In this document: piece after piece, positions 29,164 to 37,800 of the stretch
Numbering within the stretch: position 1 is the stretch's first letter
How the letters are laid out: every line of letters starts with the position of its first letter
Assembly: GCA_037718865.1 (NCBI GenBank)
Contig: JBBJMP010000026.1
Span: forward strand, 14,367-78,366
Direction of reading: 5' to 3'
DNA: 64,000 nucleotides
Source of the DNA: JADCRZ01 sp037718865
GTDB lineage: Bacteria; Bacteroidota; Bacteroidia; Chitinophagales; Chitinophagaceae
The notes under the pieces: model-generated
What the model was told of the DNA's origin: nothing
Databases searched by the model: none
The model's input: the letters and a program-made list of their open reading frames with translations, nothing else
Made by a program: the position numbers and the translations under genes

Positions 29164-30420
29164 GGGTGCATTTAAAATTGTCGCATAAAAAAATGGCTAA
29201 ATTTGGCAAACCAAATCTACCAACCCATGACGGAAGCCAATTTCATTGCCTTAGCGCAAAAGCGGTATGCAGAATTACAAGCCTTAAATAAAATTGATAA
29301 TTTTTACGACTACGAAAAAGAGTTTGAGAAAATATGGCGGGACCTGGGCAGGTCAGTCTTGGAAGCAAATATAAGTGACGTACCGGCCGACAGGCGTAAA
29401 AAAAAACACTCACCAAATTTGGGAAAGTCAGTATAAATAAAACCCATAGTTTTAGTAATGGTGCGAATGGTTTTCAAATAAGTCCTCATTTGCAGGAACT
29501 ATTGGTGTATGCTGGCCAGATGGATTGTTATCAAAGATGCAATGAGGTGCTGGAAAAATTTATAGATATACAAGTGAGTACCTCCCAGGTTTATCTGGTA
29601 ACAGATTGCTACGGCAAGTTAGCTGAAAAGGAAGTAAATGTTTGCCGGTCGTTAGAACCGGTAAAGAAAGGCGAAGTGTTGTATGTGGAAGCAGACGGCT
29701 CTATGCTGTTAACCCGGGATGAAGGTTGGAAGGAAGTAAAAGTGGGCAGGATGTTTACGAGCGACTCTTGCATTGACCCTAACGGGAACTCAAGCTGGAT
29801 AAGGCATTCACAATACGTAGCCCACCTGGGAAACCATAAGGATTTTACCAGCCATATGGATACGTTAATAGAGTCGTATGGCAGATTGGGGAAGCGATTG
29901 GTATTTATTGCTGATGGGGGAACATGGATAAAAAACTGGATAGAAGATGCCTATCCGCTAGCCGTATCCATACTGGACTATTATCATGTTTGTGAACACC
30001 TGCATCAATTTGCCAATACTATTTTTACTGATGAAGCGAAGCTGAAAAAATGGACAGAAAAACAAAAAGAACTGTTATTACAAAGTAAAGTGACAGCGGT
30101 TATCAAAAACATAAAACGAAAAGATAGTGAAAGCCGGGACGCACTATCACTGATTAATTATTATACCAGCAATGCTTATAGAATGGATTACCAATGCTAT
30201 AAAAATACAGGTGCCGGTATAATAGGGTCGGGTGCAATAGAATCAGCACACAGAACAGTAGTGCAAAAGCGGATGAAACAATCGGGGCAAAGATGGACTA
30301 ACAACGGCGCTCAAAATATGCTAAATCTAAGAGTGTTATCAATGAATAAACAGTGGGGGAAAGTAGTAGAATTGATTAAAGAGGCCGCTTAAACGGATAG
30401 CGACAATTTTAAATGCACCC
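29164..30420 (+). mobile_element. ISKra4-type insertion sequence
   Basis: 1257 bp with perfect 21-bp terminal inverted repeats beginning GGGTGCATTTAAAATTG, and an exact 8-bp target duplication ATTCATAC at 29156-29163 and 30421-30428. It carries one transposase read through a -1 frameshift. The insertion splits the integrase gene between codons that rejoin correctly when the element and one duplication copy are removed. Ends and coding parts look undamaged, so the insertion is recent. Confidence 0.92.
29227..30392 (+). CDS. ISKra4-family transposase, read with a -1 frameshift
   Basis: Start taken at ATG 29227 (MTEANFIALAQKRYAELQAL). The first frame ends after RRKKKHSPNLGKSV. A run of nine A at 29398-29406 allows a -1 slip into KTLTKFGKVSINKTHSFSNG, which then continues as ISPHLQELLVYAGQMDCYQR to the end. 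The total is 389 codons including the stop, an exact multiple of three. The catalytic domain shows VEADGSM (first Asp), FIADGG (second Asp) and IIGSGAIESAHRTVVQKRMK (Glu), with HVCEHLHQFA between, the signature of ISKra4 transposases. No other damage is seen. Confidence 0.9.
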
Positions 30421-30743
30421 ATTCATACCTGATTTCTTTTCCATCCTGAACCATTTCTCTCTCGGTCGCATGTACTTTGTTCCTTAAAGCATCAAGAAAA
30501 GAATTTAATGCCCTTGCCGCGGCATGGCCTCCTTTCATTCTGCCCGCAGTGGCCGACCATTGTGAACGCTGTACGAACCTGTGAGTTGATTGTTCCATTC
30601 GTTGTCCATTAACTGTAATTCTTAAGTAAATGGGATATTGGTTACCCCTTCTTTTAGATGCGATTCTTGTAAAAAAAAGAATAGGGTTATCCAGATAGAG
30701 CGCAAAGCGAAGATAAGAAATAGACCTTAGCTAATAAATTTAG

Positions 30744-30751
30744 TATATTTG
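30744..30751 (+). promoter_or_regulatory. Probable -7 promoter element of the IS1595 transposase
   Basis: TATATTTG fits the Bacteroidota -7 consensus TAnnTTTG and ends 16 bp before the transposase ATG at 30768. A clear TTTG -33 partner was not found, so support is moderate. Confidence 0.4.
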
Positions 30752-30767
30752 TACTAAATATTTGAGT

Positions 30768-31655
30768 ATGTTTCAGGGAATCACCATTAGTGAGTTTAAT
30801 AAGTTCTTTACAAGTGAAGATGATTGCAGGCAGTATCTGTTTGATTTAAAATGGAATGACGGTTATCGATGCCGCAATTGCAATGGGAAGAAAAGCTGCA
30901 AAGGCAAGACTCGGTTTCATTTGCGATGTACACAGTGCGGGTATGATGAATCTGTCACAGCACACACATTGTTTCACAAGATGAAGATCCCGCTGCTGAA
31001 GGCTTTTGGGATTAACTTTCGGATCTCTGTGCGCAAAAAAGGAATGTCAACCATAGAATTGGCTAATGAATACGGCATCAATCAAAAATCTTCCTGGTTG
31101 TTTAAACGAAAGGCACAGGAGGCAATGGCAAGCAGCGGCAAACATCTTCTTAGTGGTCATGTAGAAGTGGATGAATTGATGATTGGGGGAGTAGATGAGG
31201 GCGAACGCGGAAGAAGCAAGGGAGATAAGAAGCTGGTAGTGATGGCAGTTGAAAAAGTACAAGGAGATAAAATAGGACGAGCCTATGCACAAACGATTGA
31301 AGATGCCAGTGCAGAAAGCTTTAAGCCTTTCTTCGAGAAATATATTGACAAAGATAACACCCAGATTAAGACGGATCAATGGAGGGGTTACTGGCCACTG
31401 GAAAGTGAATTTGAAATCAAGCAAAAGCCCTCAAGTAAAGGGAAAAACTTTATGGGATTGCATTATTTAATCATGAATTTGAAAGGATGGCTAAGAGGTA
31501 TACATCATAAGTGTTCAGAAAGATTCATGAACGGATATTTAGATGAATTCTTCTTCAGATTTAACCGGAGAAACTTTCTACCAACCATCTGGCACAAGCT
31601 GATTGAGAGAATGATGCAACATGAACCCTACGCCTATAAAGCAAATGCGACTTAA
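30768..31655 (+). CDS. IS1595-family (ISXO2-like) transposase
   Basis: About 295 residues from the ATG at 30768; the longer TTG start adds two residues. An N-terminal zinc ribbon is seen as CRNCNGKKSCKGKTRFHLRC then TQCGYDESVTAHTLFHKMKI. The ISXO2-like DDE domain has VEVDELMIGGVDEGERGRSK (first Asp), DNTQIKTDQWRGYWPLE (second Asp), GLHYLIMNLKGWLRGIHHKC and MNGYLDEFFFRFNRRN. The family mobilises its own IS by cut-and-paste. Uninterrupted. Confidence 0.92.
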   Translation: MFQGITISEFNKFFTSEDDCRQYLFDLKWNDGYRCRNCNGKKSCKGKTRFHLRCTQCGYDESVTAHTLFHKMKIPLLKAFGINFRISVRKKGMSTIELANEYGINQKSSWLFKRKAQEAMASSGKHLLSGHVEVDELMIGGVDEGERGRSKGDKKLVVMAVEKVQGDKIGRAYAQTIEDASAESFKPFFEKYIDKDNTQIKTDQWRGYWPLESEFEIKQKPSSKGKNFMGLHYLIMNLKGWLRGIHHKCSERFMNGYLDEFFFRFNRRNFLPTIWHKLIERMMQHEPYAYKANAT

Positions 31656-31788
31656 ATGGATAACCCTAAAAAAGAATATTGATACTGTGTTCCATTTAGG
31701 CCTCCTTTTTATAATTAAGAAATATGTTACTTAATTGATCGTCAAAGTGGTCTTTGCTGAAATGCAAGTCCGCAAAGGTTTTGGGCTC

Positions 31789-31832
31789 AATTCGGGTGCT
31801 CAAGATTGTAAAAAGTTCGGAGCACCCGAATT
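31789..31832. repeat. 13-bp perfect inverted repeat between the integrase start and ssrA
   Basis: AATTCGGGTGCTC (31789-31801) and GAGCACCCGAATT (31820-31832) are exact complements around an 18-base spacer. The position, between the integrase promoter side and the 3' end of ssrA, suggests a recombinase or excisionase site or a terminator-like fold. There is no T-run, so termination is less likely. Not seen elsewhere in the window. Confidence 0.6.
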
Positions 31833-31880
31833 TTACACCAGCACTTTGATATCTTTTGACATAATTTGGAGGGAAAACAT

Positions 31881-31914
31881 AAAAAAAGCCAGTAAAATGG
31901 GTGATTTACTGGCT
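31881..31914 (-). terminator. Rho-independent terminator of ssrA
   Basis: On the minus strand AGCCAGTAAA, an 8-base loop, TTTACTGGCT and then seven T. It lies 27 bp after the mature 3' end of tmRNA and in its direction. Confidence 0.85.
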
Positions 31915-31940
31915 TCTTTGCCTTAAAAATTAATTTTCAG

Positions 31941-32313
31941 TGGAGCTGGAGGGAGTCGAACCCTCGTCCAAACATATTCGCCAAAAGCTTTCTACATGCT
32001 TATTCCTGCATTACTTGTCGGAAACCGGCAGGGGCAAGACTAACCAACCCGTTCCTTATCCGCTGTGTTTTCATTTGTACAACACGGCGATCGTACAAAC
32101 TATCCTGATTTCTTTTGATTCATCGGAGGTGCTTGGCAACAGGCAGGCCCGCGACCTCGGATATAATGGGTGCTAATTCAAAGAATTAGGCAGCCATGGC
32201 GTAAGTATTCTCGCCTTTTAAGTTTTGTGCATTCCAGATTAAAGTGCAGATTACACAACGCACTGCATGCTTACACTTTCAAAGAGCTATGCTGTCAAAA
32301 CCAATGCAGCCCC
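31941..32313 (-). ncRNA. ssrA: tmRNA (transfer-messenger RNA)
   Basis: 373 nt. The 5' end GGGGCTGCATTGGTTTTGAC pairs with the 3' end, which carries the tRNA-like T arm GGTTCGACTCCC and a genome-encoded CCA. The resume region reads GCA CAA AAC and onward, giving the tag AQNLKGENTYAMAA followed by TAA; the degradation signal ends in -AMAA. Pseudoknot stems are visible as complementary blocks. tmRNA rescues stalled ribosomes with SmpB and marks the unfinished protein for proteolysis. Its 3' end is a common integration target, and an integrase gene starts 245 bp away. Plus-strand reading frames over this stretch are spurious. Confidence 0.96.
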
Positions 32314-32367
32314 ATAATTTAGTCCACAGTCCGCAGTCGGGAGTCTAGAGTAAATGAATTCAGTTTG

Positions 32368-32400
32368 CAAATTTACAAATTAATCGCTGCTTTTATCAAA
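32368..32400 (-). promoter_or_regulatory. Probable ssrA promoter
   Basis: On the minus strand TTTG (complement of 32397-32400), a 21-base spacer, then TAAATTTG (complement of 32368-32375), matching the phylum's -33 TTTG / -7 TAnnTTTG pattern. It lies about 55 nt before the mature tmRNA 5' end, which would leave a short leader to be removed by RNase P. Confidence 0.5.
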
Positions 32401-32474
32401 ATTATAGATGCCTAGTTAATACTGCACTCCCCTAAAGGATAAATTCAATTCCGATTTTAATGTAGTTTCAATGA

Positions 32475-34274
32475 ATGATGAGCATTTCAGCACCATTGCC
32501 GATCTACAATAAACGAATCGAAGATTTGTCCGCTGACAGGATCCATCTGAAAAATAAACAGAACGGCATTGCCTGGGGCCGATTCGTCTGTATCGTTGTC
32601 ATGGCAATTTCTCTATATTACGCCTGGCCCTTCGGCGTATTTTATACAGTTCTTACTGTGATCGTTTTTATGGCTGTTTTCCTGCGCCTGGTCATATTAT
32701 CAGCCAAAAATAATGAAAAGATTGGCAGTCTTGACCGGCTGTTGCTGATCAATCAACAGGAGATAGATATGGCCGCCGGACAGTATATAAGTCTGCCAGA
32801 CGGCCATGATTTTCTTCCAAACAATCATGACTATGCGCTGGACCTGGACATCTTTGGCCGGGCATCCTTATACCAATACGTAAACCGCACGATCTCTGCA
32901 CAGGGCCAGCATGATCTGTCAGCGTGGTTGCTTCATCCGGCAGATCCGGTTACGGTTTTACAGCGACAGGAAGCAGCCCGGGAATTGAAAGATCAATATG
33001 TCTGGCGCCAGCAATTGCAGGCCCATGGAATGGAAAATCAGATTACTTTACTAACCCGGAAGAAACTGGCACTCTGGCTGGAAGACCCGAACAGGTTTAC
33101 CAAACCCCACTGGAAATGGATAAGCATTTTACTGCCAGCTATCATCATAGCTGCCCTGATCTTTCACTTAACCGGCAGCTTGTCCTCCGAACGGTTCTAC
33201 GGACTTGTCATCCTTTTCCTTTTTATATCCTGGTTCTTCAGTCATAAAGTGAAACCTGCCTACATCAAACTTAACCAGGTTGTAGCCGAGATGACCACCC
33301 TCTCAAACACCATTCACTGTATAGAGCAAAACCATTTTAAAAGCCCGCTGCTCAGCCGGCTGCAGCAGGCCTATGTTTACACTTCTTCAAAAGCTTCCCT
33401 GCAGGTTAAGTCATTAAAAGCGATATTGGACCGCTTGGACTACCGGCTTAATCCTATCGTCTTCATCCCTCTTAATATTTTCCTGTTATGGGACCTGCAG
33501 CAGGTGCTGTCTCTGGAAAAATGGAAAGAAGAAAACAATAACAGGGTACTTGCGTGGTTCGATGCCTTAGGTGAAATAGAAGCCTTGTCTTCACTGGCAA
33601 CCATTTCCTTTAACCATCCCGACTGGTGCTTTCCGGCGCTGGATGAAAGACATGGCTGCTTCATCACCAGCGAACTCGGACATCCCCTGATACCGGAAAG
33701 CAAACGCGTATGCAATTCGTTTTCCACAACGGGTATTGCCCAACTGTCCCTTGTCACAGGTTCTAACATGGCGGGTAAAAGTACTTTTTTAAGGAGTGTC
33801 GGCGTAAACATGGTACTTGCTATGATGGGTTCACCGGTGTGCGCAAAAACATTCATCATGTCGCCCATGCGGGTAATGAGCAGCATGCGGGTATCCGACA
33901 ACCTCGAAGAAAGCACTTCCACATTCTACGCAGAGCTAAAAAAATTGAAACACATCATTGAAGCGGTAAATCGGGGCGAAGAGGTTTACCTGCTGTTGGA
34001 CGAGATCTTACGTGGCACCAATTCACTGGATCGCCACACCGGTTCCAGCACATTGATCCGTCAGCTGATCAGGCACGGTGCAGTCGGCATGCTGGCCACC
34101 CACGACCTGGAACTCGCCGAACTGGCAAAGGACCATCCCACCCAAATCCATAATTATCATTTTGATGTGCAGGTAGCCAATGAAGAATTGTTCTTCGATT
34201 ACAAACTAAAGGAAGGCGTTTGCAGGAGCATGAATGCGTCGATACTTATGAAGAAGATCGGGATAGAGCTTTGA
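32475..34274 (+). CDS. Membrane-anchored MutS-family ATPase
   Basis: 599 residues. Two pairs of hydrophobic helices (about residues 38-75, including VCIVVMAISLYYAWPFGVFY, and about 215-255, including WISILLPAIIIAALIF) precede and split the middle domain. The C-terminal MutS ATPase has Walker A TGSNMAGKSTFLRSVGVNMV (about residue 428), SMRVSDNLEESTSTFYAELK, Walker B VYLLLDEILRGTNSLDRHTG (about 505) and MLATHDLELAEL. It lacks the mismatch-recognition domain of MutS and the Smr nuclease of MutS2. This lineage is widespread in Bacteroidota but its task is unclear. It stands alone between ssrA and the toxin-immunity locus. Start: tandem ATGs at 32475/32478. Confidence 0.87.
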   Translation: MMSISAPLPIYNKRIEDLSADRIHLKNKQNGIAWGRFVCIVVMAISLYYAWPFGVFYTVLTVIVFMAVFLRLVILSAKNNEKIGSLDRLLLINQQEIDMAAGQYISLPDGHDFLPNNHDYALDLDIFGRASLYQYVNRTISAQGQHDLSAWLLHPADPVTVLQRQEAARELKDQYVWRQQLQAHGMENQITLLTRKKLALWLEDPNRFTKPHWKWISILLPAIIIAALIFHLTGSLSSERFYGLVILFLFISWFFSHKVKPAYIKLNQVVAEMTTLSNTIHCIEQNHFKSPLLSRLQQAYVYTSSKASLQVKSLKAILDRLDYRLNPIVFIPLNIFLLWDLQQVLSLEKWKEENNNRVLAWFDALGEIEALSSLATISFNHPDWCFPALDERHGCFITSELGHPLIPESKRVCNSFSTTGIAQLSLVTGSNMAGKSTFLRSVGVNMVLAMMGSPVCAKTFIMSPMRVMSSMRVSDNLEESTSTFYAELKKLKHIIEAVNRGEEVYLLLDEILRGTNSLDRHTGSSTLIRQLIRHGAVGMLATHDLELAELAKDHPTQIHNYHFDVQVANEELFFDYKLKEGVCRSMNASILMKKIGIEL

Positions 34275-34282
34275 CACGTGGG

Positions 34283-34807
34283 TTAATCGTCTGCTATTTC
34301 TATCTTGTAAACAATCTGCAATGCATGATTAATTATAATGCAACTTTTAAATACGGAGAATGGAAACCAGTCAGACAATCGAATACGTTTCTCTAAAAGA
34401 ATACCTTCATCAAAGGTTGACTTATCAAATACATAAATGAACTCATAATACTCATTGCCATTACTTTTAACTTTCATGAATTCACTTTGCACCGATTCAA
34501 GGAATTTACTGCCGTTGTCTTCAATCTCCTTATCAAGTATGCTTTGTTGAATGAATTCTATTGTATGGTGAAGCATATCTTCAAAAGTCAACGACTTAAA
34601 ATCTTCCACTGATAAGGAATCCACCCTGAATGGGCCATGTAATCTTTCTTTATCGGATCCCATCCAGTTCATAAATGGACTCTTCAACAACTCTTCAATG
34701 ATTATTTCAGATGCTACGTTTTCTTCCCGGTATTTCAACGCCAGAACGCTGAGATTTGCGCTCGATGCATAGCTGATCGTGGTTTTATTAATTTGTTCGA
34801 ATTTCAT
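34283..34807 (-). CDS. Hypothetical protein, probable immunity protein for the adjacent RHS toxin
   Basis: 174 residues, no signal peptide, acidic overall and without a recognised domain. The gene starts 25 bp after the stop of the RHS toxin reading frame on the same strand, the usual place of a polymorphic-toxin immunity gene. Sequence landmarks are ANLSVLALKYREENVASEII, LTFEDMLHHTIEFIQQSILD and RIRLSDWFPFSVFKS. The function is inferred only from position, size and cytoplasmic nature. It remains intact although the toxin gene upstream is broken. Confidence 0.55.
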   Translation of the reverse strand: MKFEQINKTTISYASSANLSVLALKYREENVASEIIIEELLKSPFMNWMGSDKERLHGPFRVDSLSVEDFKSLTFEDMLHHTIEFIQQSILDKEIEDNGSKFLESVQSEFMKVKSNGNEYYEFIYVFDKSTFDEGILLEKRIRLSDWFPFSVFKSCIIINHALQIVYKIEIADD

Positions 34808-34832
34808 TTAAAAGAGTTGCAGGGAAATTAAT

Positions 34833-37800
34833 TCATTTGCCACCGAACCGCAATTTCAATTCAGAGGTCGGTAACTTACCTTGTAAAAAATAAGTTCGGA
34901 TAGTATTACCGTTATTGCCATTGTAGAATTCAGCCTTAAAAAAAGAACCATCACCCATCCTCAGGTTAAAATAGTCAATCAGTCCTCTTGCCGTAGGACT
35001 GGGGTTAACGGGTTGCTTGTTATACTGCGCTCTTATATTATTCCATTCCGTTACCGCTTTGGAAAAATCGCTGTTTGGAACTCTCCCGCTTGTTGCTTTC
35101 AAGCTATTTAACCTCACTTTATCCCATTCCGGCAACATGATATCCGGCCGGGCTTCCGAACGCTCTAACGACATTTTCATTGGATCGGCCGCACTCAATT
35201 GCCGGCCCGGTATATTGTTACTTTGTCTTCTTCCATCCAGATACCCTTTACCCAGGCCTATTCCTGCATTTAATGCTCCGCCTGCAAAGCCGGTCAGCAA
35301 CCCGCTCCTGAAACCGGCACCTGCATCACCCCCGCTAATTCCGGCTATACCGGCACCTAAAGCCCCGCCGACAACCGTTGACGTAACTACCTGTGTAGCG
35401 GCCGATGACGCAGTCGCTCCCAGGCCGCTTGTCACTGAACTTACATAAGGACTTATCAGTCCGCTTAAGGAAGAGCCTACACCTGCAGAAATACCACCGA
35501 TTACCGCTGAAGTAAGTATCTGTTCTCCTGTTCCTCCGGCAACCCATGCATTCCCTGCGCCTATGATCAATCCGCTTCCAATCCCCAAAGTATACTCAGA
35601 AACAAGTCCCGCAGCGAAACCTACGCCGAAATACTGAAAGCCCTGCCAGACACTGGCCACATTTCCTGATATCAATTGGGTTCCTACATTGATTAGACCA
35701 CCAATTAAACCCAGTACAAGATCATCGATACCAAAAATATTGCCATCGGGATCAGTATACACCAGCGGATTATTGTTCGCATAGCTATACCTGTTATACC
35801 CCTGCGTATGGTAAGGCGTGGGTATATAATTATCCGGACTTAACATACGGCCGGTCAGCGGATCGTATAACCTGGCGTTCATATTGATCAGGCCAAATGC
35901 TGCAAGGTCTTCATGGCCCGTGAATCCCCTTATCAGCCATACCGGTCCTTGCTGCACATTGTATGACCAATTGGCCGTATTCCGTTTCCTTCCCCATGCA
36001 TCAAAGTTTTGCTCTGCTATTATAGTACCCTGCTCATCTGTTAAAGTAAGTATGCTGCCCAGATAATCTTTGTATACGGCATAAACTCCTCCGTTAACTA
36101 TCATGGCGCAAAGGCCATTTCCGCCACCAACATATATAATTTCGTTAACCGTACCATCTGGCAAATGCTGTCTTTCATAATTGTTTAAAAACAATCTCGT
36201 TTCTGCCTGACCGTTAATCACCTGCCTCGTTTGTATGCGTTCATCATCTATGCCATATGCCAGGTCAAGTGTATTACCCTGGTTCTCTATGTGCAAAGGC
36301 CTTTGAAAGCTGGTATGGGTAATCGCCAGCTGACTATTCGCAATATCCAATGCCGGATTTAGCGGGCTGATATAAGCTACCGCATTGGGTCGGTTAGTCT
36401 GATAAACATAGTCGCCAACGTCTGTTTTATTGATGATGTTCCCTTTGGTGGTATTGGATCCATCATAAGAAATACCGAACTGCTGTACCTGATTAACGTA
36501 ACTGCCCGTTAAACGGTTCAGGTTGTCATAAGTAAACTCTTCCAGCATGTTATGCAGTGCATCCCTCCGGCTGGTAAGGTTAGCTGTTTGCTGATCAAAT
36601 ACAAAATGAAGGTCCTGTATCTGTGGTGTGTAAAAGCGGGCAGGTATGCCTTTATCATAGGTAATGGATGTTTGGATCCCGTTAGCAGAAGTATACTGCG
36701 TTGCCTGGCCAAGGCCGTTGATATCTACGGCATGATATAACGACTTTCCACCGTTTAATACCTGGATAAGCATGCCTGCATTATCATACCGGTTTTCTAT
36801 CTTTACGTTATTGGGATGCGTAATCCCCGACTGCTTACCCTGAGCGTTATACTCATATCCGGTAATAAAACTTCCTGTTCCTATTGCGGTTTAATTTTGG
36901 GATATCACCCGACGAAAGCCATCGTATGTGTATTCGACTGTGGTGTTTTCGTTAGTGATTTTTCTGACTTCTTTATTATTTACTTCATTAAAATATTCGT
37001 AGACCGTAGGCCCTTCAATGGTATTTTTTGTGACCATCCTTTCCAGGGCATCATAAGTGATTGTACTGACATTTCCTTTAGCATCGGTCTGGCTGGTAAT
37101 CTGTCCCAACCCGTCATATTCGTACTGAATCGTTCCCGCATTTGCGTCGGTCAGCCGTATCTGCCTGCCATAGGCATCAAATTCGCTGCTGACTATTGCA
37201 TGGCCGTTTAACGTTGTAGCTGTTTTATTGCCTGAACTATTGTAAGAAAAGGCAAGTGTACCTCCATTGTCTGTGGCCGTTATCACTTTCCCTGTAGGAT
37301 CTACGGTTTTCATGCTGCTTTGTCCGGCCGGATTGGTAATTGTGGTAGTAGCTTCTCCGTTACCGGGCAGGTTGTAATTGTATGTTGTATTACCGAAAGG
37401 CGTTGATTCATGTAAGACCCTGTTTAAATAGTCATAGGTATATGAGGTTGCCAGAACGGCTTCTCCGGGGTAATAAGGCATGGTCGTCTCCGTGGTACGT
37501 CCTTTATTATCATATTTTGTAGTTTGTGTGGTCCATTGATTGTTCCAACCCAGTGTTTGTTTTTTGACCACACCGCCCAGCTTATTAAACCATATCTTTT
37601 CATCAGGGCTTACCCCGTCGGGATAATCGGTAAAATGATAATAAAGCTGGCTGACTGATACGTCCCAGGCCAGCAACTGGCTGATGTGATGACCAAGTGG
37701 CGTGATGGTCTTTTTAATATTTCCAAAACCGTCATACTCAAAAGTGGTTTTTAGCGAGCCCGCAGATCCATCCCCGTCCGTTTGAACCAGTGGCTTTCCC

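Larger units (their letters stand above)
30683..31667 (+). mobile_element. IS1595-family insertion sequence
   Basis: 985 bp bounded by the inverted ends AGGGTTATCC and GGATAACCCT. A 10-bp direct repeat AAAAAAGAAT flanks it at 30673-30682 and 31668-31677; the family usually duplicates 8 bp, and the A-rich site makes the exact limits ambiguous. It sits within codons 7-10 of the integrase, whose reading frame is restored exactly by removing the element and one 10-bp copy. It carries one transposase on the plus strand. Confidence 0.87.
28219..31695 (-). pseudogene. Tyrosine recombinase/integrase, interrupted by two IS elements and one frameshift
   Basis: Pieces in order on the minus strand: start ATG 31695 with an AGGAGG ribosome site at 31701-31706 (MEHSINILFF), the arm-binding N-terminus at 30421-30682 (RRGNQYPIYLRITVNGQRME, QSTHRFVQRSQWSATAGRMK), the core-binding domain at 28530-29163 (YESFKDRWFGVPQQKYMV), and the catalytic end at 28219-28530. 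The last piece has HIARHTFATTV, LGHKNLRTTQHYAK (His and nucleophile Tyr). Removing the IS1595 element plus 10-bp duplication and the ISKra4 element plus 8-bp duplication, and restoring one base near 28536, gives exactly 406 codons, a normal length for this family. It lies beside ssrA and was probably the integrase of a genomic island. Confidence 0.92.

Noticed and set aside
29203..29226. Earlier TTG start for the ISKra4 transposase
   Set aside because: The ATG at 29227 begins the family-typical N-terminus; the eight extra residues are not supported.
14441..31667. Composite transposon made by the IS elements
   Set aside because: The three IS belong to three different families with their own target duplications, so they cannot act as paired ends.
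31735..32176. Plus-strand reading frames over the ssrA region
   Set aside because: They lie antisense to tmRNA and its terminator and have no family resemblance.
36774..36893. RHS locus as two separate genes with a short spacer
   Set aside because: Both frames are in the same phase and the sequence between them still reads as RHS repeat; only a single stop codon separates them.
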